Below are positions 4,602 through 7,105 of a stretch of 7,105 nucleotides of DNA, piece after piece. The stretch's first letter is position 1; every line of letters begins with the position of its first letter. Below the pieces are notes generated by a model. The model made no database searches and had not been told where the DNA came from. It worked only from the letters and a program-made list of their open reading frames with translations. The stretch covers positions 3,947 through 11,051 of the forward strand of contig VBOC01000042.1 in assembly GCA_005877655.1 (NCBI GenBank), in the 5' to 3' direction. A program made the translations under genes and the position numbers. The stretch comes from Ignavibacteria bacterium (GTDB lineage Bacteria; Bacteroidota; Ignavibacteria; UBA10030; SZUA-254).

Positions 4602-7105
4602 ATGAAACGTCTTCCCACCGCTTTGTTCATCTTCCTTTTCTCTCTCGTTGTTGCACAAGATTCACTTGCGCAGCGCGACTTGTCCGGCAAGATTCAGGTT
4701 CAGGCCGCGCGCCAAACATCGGTCCGAATTACTTCCGGCGCAGGTGCAGTCACCTCGACGCTCGTGGGTCCTGTCTATCCTCCCCCCCTTGGAGCGAACT
4801 TTAGCATGTCAGGTTCTCCCAACGATGGATTGTTGGGAAGAGCTTCCGGAAAGGATTGGTATTTATCCGGCGTCGAGCTCTCGAGCCACACCACCGTCTA
4901 CTGGGGGCCGGTGAACGGGGATGTGCGGCTGTCGATGGATGGGGCTGTCTTCACATCGGCGGAGACGCTGCAGTACTCGAGCGGCTCGTCCAACCTCCTG
5001 AACGGGGTCGTGGAATGGACAGGCACCTCAAGCTACTATCAAAAAATCAGCCACGCCCCAATTGCCGTATCGACCCAGTTCGTCATGACCGTTACAGATT
5101 CCACCACCGGGAGTCCGATCGCTCTCACAGCTGCCCCTGGTATCGGGCTTCCCGCGAATGTCGGAGCCGTTGTTACGGTAACGCCCGGCTTGCATTATCG
5201 GGTAAATTTCAGATTCACCATTAACAACACCACCCCCCACCTGGATTTCTTTGATGCAAATGCAGATGCCAGCTACGGTCAAGCATATAGTTCCTTCGGA
5301 GACGGATTTTACTACATTAATGTTCCTCCGACAATCAGCAGTATATCAAGCCAGAGCACGATCGAAAATAATTCGGTCGGCCCGCTTCCCTTTGTGATTC
5401 ACGATCTCGAGCAACCCCCCACCGCTCTGCTTGTGACGGCCTGGTCGAGTAATCAGACCATTGTCCCGAACGGCAATATTGCTCTGGGCGGAACGGATAC
5501 ATCCCGAACGATCTCAATTACTCCCGGGACGAATCAAACCGGTTCGGCTACCATTACCGTTACGGTGTTTGATGGAGCCGATTCGGCCAGCACCCCCTTC
5601 AACTTGACCGTCGATCCTCCGATCCAGTTCCAGGTAGCTCCGAATTCCCTGAATTTCGGGAGCGTGCTTCTCGGTTCGACTCGCATGGATAGCGTGATCG
5701 CCTCCAATCCCGGCGCAGGTACTGTGCATGTCTCATCGGCAACATCCAACAACCCTAAATTCATCGTCACCCCGACGGCCGACAGCATCCCCGGCGGTGG
5801 AAACAAGAAATTCCTTATCTCCTATTCTCCGAATGCAACCGTCGCAGATACCGGGAAGATCTATTTCACGCACGATGCACCGACAAGTCCCGATTCGGTG
5901 ACACTTGTGGGGCGCGGAGTGCTCGAAATTATCGTGCAAAAAAGACAAGATACCGACGGGGACACCCTGACCTTAGGAGATCAAACCCCGAAAGTCTGGC
6001 ACCTTGCATTGTATGCAGGGAGCGTTGCGCCCGCCAATCTCGTTGCAGGAGGAGACGGAAGCAGTCTCATCGTGGGGGGACTTGGTGCGGGTGTGTATAT
6101 CGCCACTGAGGGAGACAGCGGAAGTTCCTGGCATCGCATCAACGGAAACAAGACATTGCAGGATACGGTCACTCTCTCGACTATCCCAGTAACCACAATA
6201 ACCTTCATCAATTTCAAACCGAACTCGTTGTCAGTTTCATCCTTCCAGGACAACGACGGCAATTTTGCCACCGCCGGGGACCGCGTTGCAAAACAATGGC
6301 ATCTTGAAATCCACAAGAATAGCGCCGGCGGTCCGCTGGTTTATCAGGGAGATGCCACTGCCATCGCGAACGCCAGCCTCGGCGACGGCACCTATTACGC
6401 GACGGAGGCAGACAGTCTCAATTGGCTCCATCTGGGGTATGTAGCCGACGGGACGCCGGCGGCGAGCCCCGGTACGAATGCTGTGGCGATTGCCCTCGCA
6501 GGAGGCCAGCAGGGCGCGCTCGATTTCGTCAATGCGCCGCCTGTTTACAGCGAATACTTCAGAAGTTTTCGAGAGGACAGTCTTGCGCTCGATAAAGACT
6601 ACGCAGGCAAGCTCGGTAAGCCCGTAAAGCGTAAGCCCAAGTTCGTCGACTTCTCATTCGATCTCATTGCCCCGCAGAGTGTGTCAGTTACGCTGAAATT
6701 CTCCGTCCTTTCGACGGGCATTGCCGTGAAGGGGCCGGATACGGTCGGCGTGTGGTCCAATTCCAAGCTCGTGACAACATTCCCCATCAACAGCGGATCG
6801 ACGGTCCATTTCACCGGCCGCGGATTCAAAGGCAGCTTGATGAAGGCCACGTATGAATGGGCCACTGTGCCGCACTCGACCAAAGGGAATGTGACCCTGG
6901 CTTCCAACATCTTGCGCTTGCCGATGCCGGATCGGGTGAATGCCCTGTTCGAGGCGTACAATGCCTCCGGATTCGCATCGACCGGCGGTTTACTCGTGGG
7001 GAAAGTCCATTCCGACAGCGCGAAATCGTATGGGTGGGTGCTTCAGAAGAAGTATACGGATGTCCTGAAGTCGCTCTATGACAAGAAGGCCATTACGCCT
7101 TTACA
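4602..7105 (+). CDS. Large secreted modular protein with Ig-like, ASH and tandem SpaA-like modules (3' end missing)
   Basis: The frame runs from ATG 4602 to the window edge without a stop: 834 codons plus two bases. Residues 1-24 are a Sec signal peptide (MKRLPTALFIFLFSLVVA, then QDSLAQ). Residues 25-241 are beta-rich, with many Ser/Thr/Gly, and not recognised. Residues 242-337 are an Ig/cadherin-like module opening PPTISSISSQ and closing TITVTVFDGADSASTPFNLTV, akin to the first module of the upstream protein. Residues 338-440 are an ASH (choice-of-anchor D) module with LNFGSVLLGS. Residues 441-541 and 543-647 are two copies of a SpaA/prealbumin-like module, both with QDxDG, WHL, LV-x-x-GD, Y-x-ATE-x-DS and a final F-[IV]-N. 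Residues 648-834 are unrecognised, with a basic stretch KLGKPVKRKPK at 670-680. No cysteine occurs in the visible part. A T9SS sorting domain is expected past the edge by analogy with its neighbour. Surface structure or adhesion is inferred, not shown. Confidence 0.85.
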   Translation, partial: MKRLPTALFIFLFSLVVAQDSLAQRDLSGKIQVQAARQTSVRITSGAGAVTSTLVGPVYPPPLGANFSMSGSPNDGLLGRASGKDWYLSGVELSSHTTVYWGPVNGDVRLSMDGAVFTSAETLQYSSGSSNLLNGVVEWTGTSSYYQKISHAPIAVSTQFVMTVTDSTTGSPIALTAAPGIGLPANVGAVVTVTPGLHYRVNFRFTINNTTPHLDFFDANADASYGQAYSSFGDGFYYINVPPTISSISSQSTIENNSVGPLPFVIHDLEQPPTALLVTAWSSNQTIVPNGNIALGGTDTSRTISITPGTNQTGSATITVTVFDGADSASTPFNLTVDPPIQFQVAPNSLNFGSVLLGSTRMDSVIASNPGAGTVHVSSATSNNPKFIVTPTADSIPGGGNKKFLISYSPNATVADTGKIYFTHDAPTSPDSVTLVGRGVLEIIVQKRQDTDGDTLTLGDQTPKVWHLALYAGSVAPANLVAGGDGSSLIVGGLGAGVYIATEGDSGSSWHRINGNKTLQDTVTLSTIPVTTITFINFKPNSLSVSSFQDNDGNFATAGDRVAKQWHLEIHKNSAGGPLVYQGDATAIANASLGDGTYYATEADSLNWLHLGYVADGTPAASPGTNAVAIALAGGQQGALDFVNAPPVYSEYFRSFREDSLALDKDYAGKLGKPVKRKPKFVDFSFDLIAPQSVSVTLKFSVLSTGIAVKGPDTVGVWSNSKLVTTFPINSGSTVHFTGRGFKGSLMKATYEWATVPHSTKGNVTLASNILRLPMPDRVNALFEAYNASGFASTGGLLVGKVHSDSAKSYGWVLQKKYTDVLKSLYDKKAITPL
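5922..6542 (+). repeat. Tandem duplicated SpaA/prealbumin-like module inside the third gene
   Basis: Two copies of a module about 100 residues long lie head to tail (residues 441-541 and 543-647). Key residues repeat with a period of 100 residues at the front: Q449-D450 and Q549-D550, D452-G453 and D552-G553, G459-D460 and G559-D560, W466-H467-L468 and W566-H567-L568. The period is 99 further on: ATE at 501-503 and 600-602, DS at 505-506 and 604-605. The DNA of the two copies has clearly diverged, so this is an old duplication. The layout resembles beta-sandwich SdrD-B/SpaA stalk domains; the exact family is uncertain. Confidence 0.75.

Noticed and set aside
4109..4690. Minus-strand 193-codon frame across the second intergenic gap
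   Set aside because: It lies antisense to the T9SS sorting domain and to the signal peptide of the third gene, both of which are clearly real. Its product is rich in Arg, Ser and Pro, as expected of a shadow frame.
4577..5224. Overlapping plus-strand frames at 4577-4804, 4648-4914 and 4856-5224
   Set aside because: They are out of frame with the long open frame from 4602, which has a signal peptide and known modules; their products look like shadow translations.
1..7105. CRISPR array, insertion sequence, tRNA or rRNA
   Set aside because: No regularly spaced direct repeats, transposase frames or terminal inverted repeats, cloverleaf or rRNA-like sequence were found on reading both strands.

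Overview
The window looks like part of a genome from the FCB superphylum, most likely an Ignavibacteriota/Chlorobiota-type or related uncultured Bacteroidota-like lineage. The main evidence is the C-terminus of the middle gene, which carries the YPNPFNPSTT signature of the type A sorting domain of the type IX secretion system (T9SS). The YPNPFNP wording is typical of Ignavibacteria and related candidate FCB groups. The first gene resembles the DUF5916 outer-membrane family, which is also common there. Clear GGAGG-type ribosome binding sites and slightly GC-rich DNA (by eye) argue against a classical Bacteroidia host. The genus cannot be placed from this window.

Layout: three plus-strand genes, each separated by a real intergenic gap, so they are probably not one tight operon. 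(1) Bases 1-1225 hold the C-terminal 407 codons of an outer-membrane beta-barrel protein of DUF5916 type; its 5' end is outside the window. A weak terminator-like hairpin follows. (2) Bases 1501-4221 hold a complete 906-residue secreted modular protein: signal peptide, four Ig/cadherin-like modules, an NHL/SMP-30-like beta-propeller, an ASH (choice-of-anchor D) module and a T9SS sorting domain. It has its own promoter (TTGACA, 17 nt, TATATT) and a strong ribosome binding site. (3) From base 4602 to the window end runs a third large gene, open for 834 codons with no stop. It encodes another secreted modular protein: signal peptide, an unrecognised beta-rich region, an Ig-like module, an ASH module, two tandem SpaA/prealbumin-like modules about 100 residues long, and an unrecognised basic C-terminal region. 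Its end, and probably its own sorting domain, lie beyond the window.

The 380-base gap before gene 3 contains a second promoter of the same architecture (TTGACT, 17 nt, TAGATT). It implies a leader of about 240 nt with several perfect inverted repeats, some mutually exclusive, and a 7-bp hairpin ending four bases before the ribosome binding site.

Together the genes describe cell-envelope and cell-surface biology: an outer-membrane barrel followed by two large cysteine-poor, multi-domain exported proteins likely to act in adhesion, surface layers or binding. No enzyme active site, RNA gene, CRISPR array, insertion sequence or defence system was seen. The least explained parts are the N- and C-terminal regions of the third protein and the structured leader in front of it.
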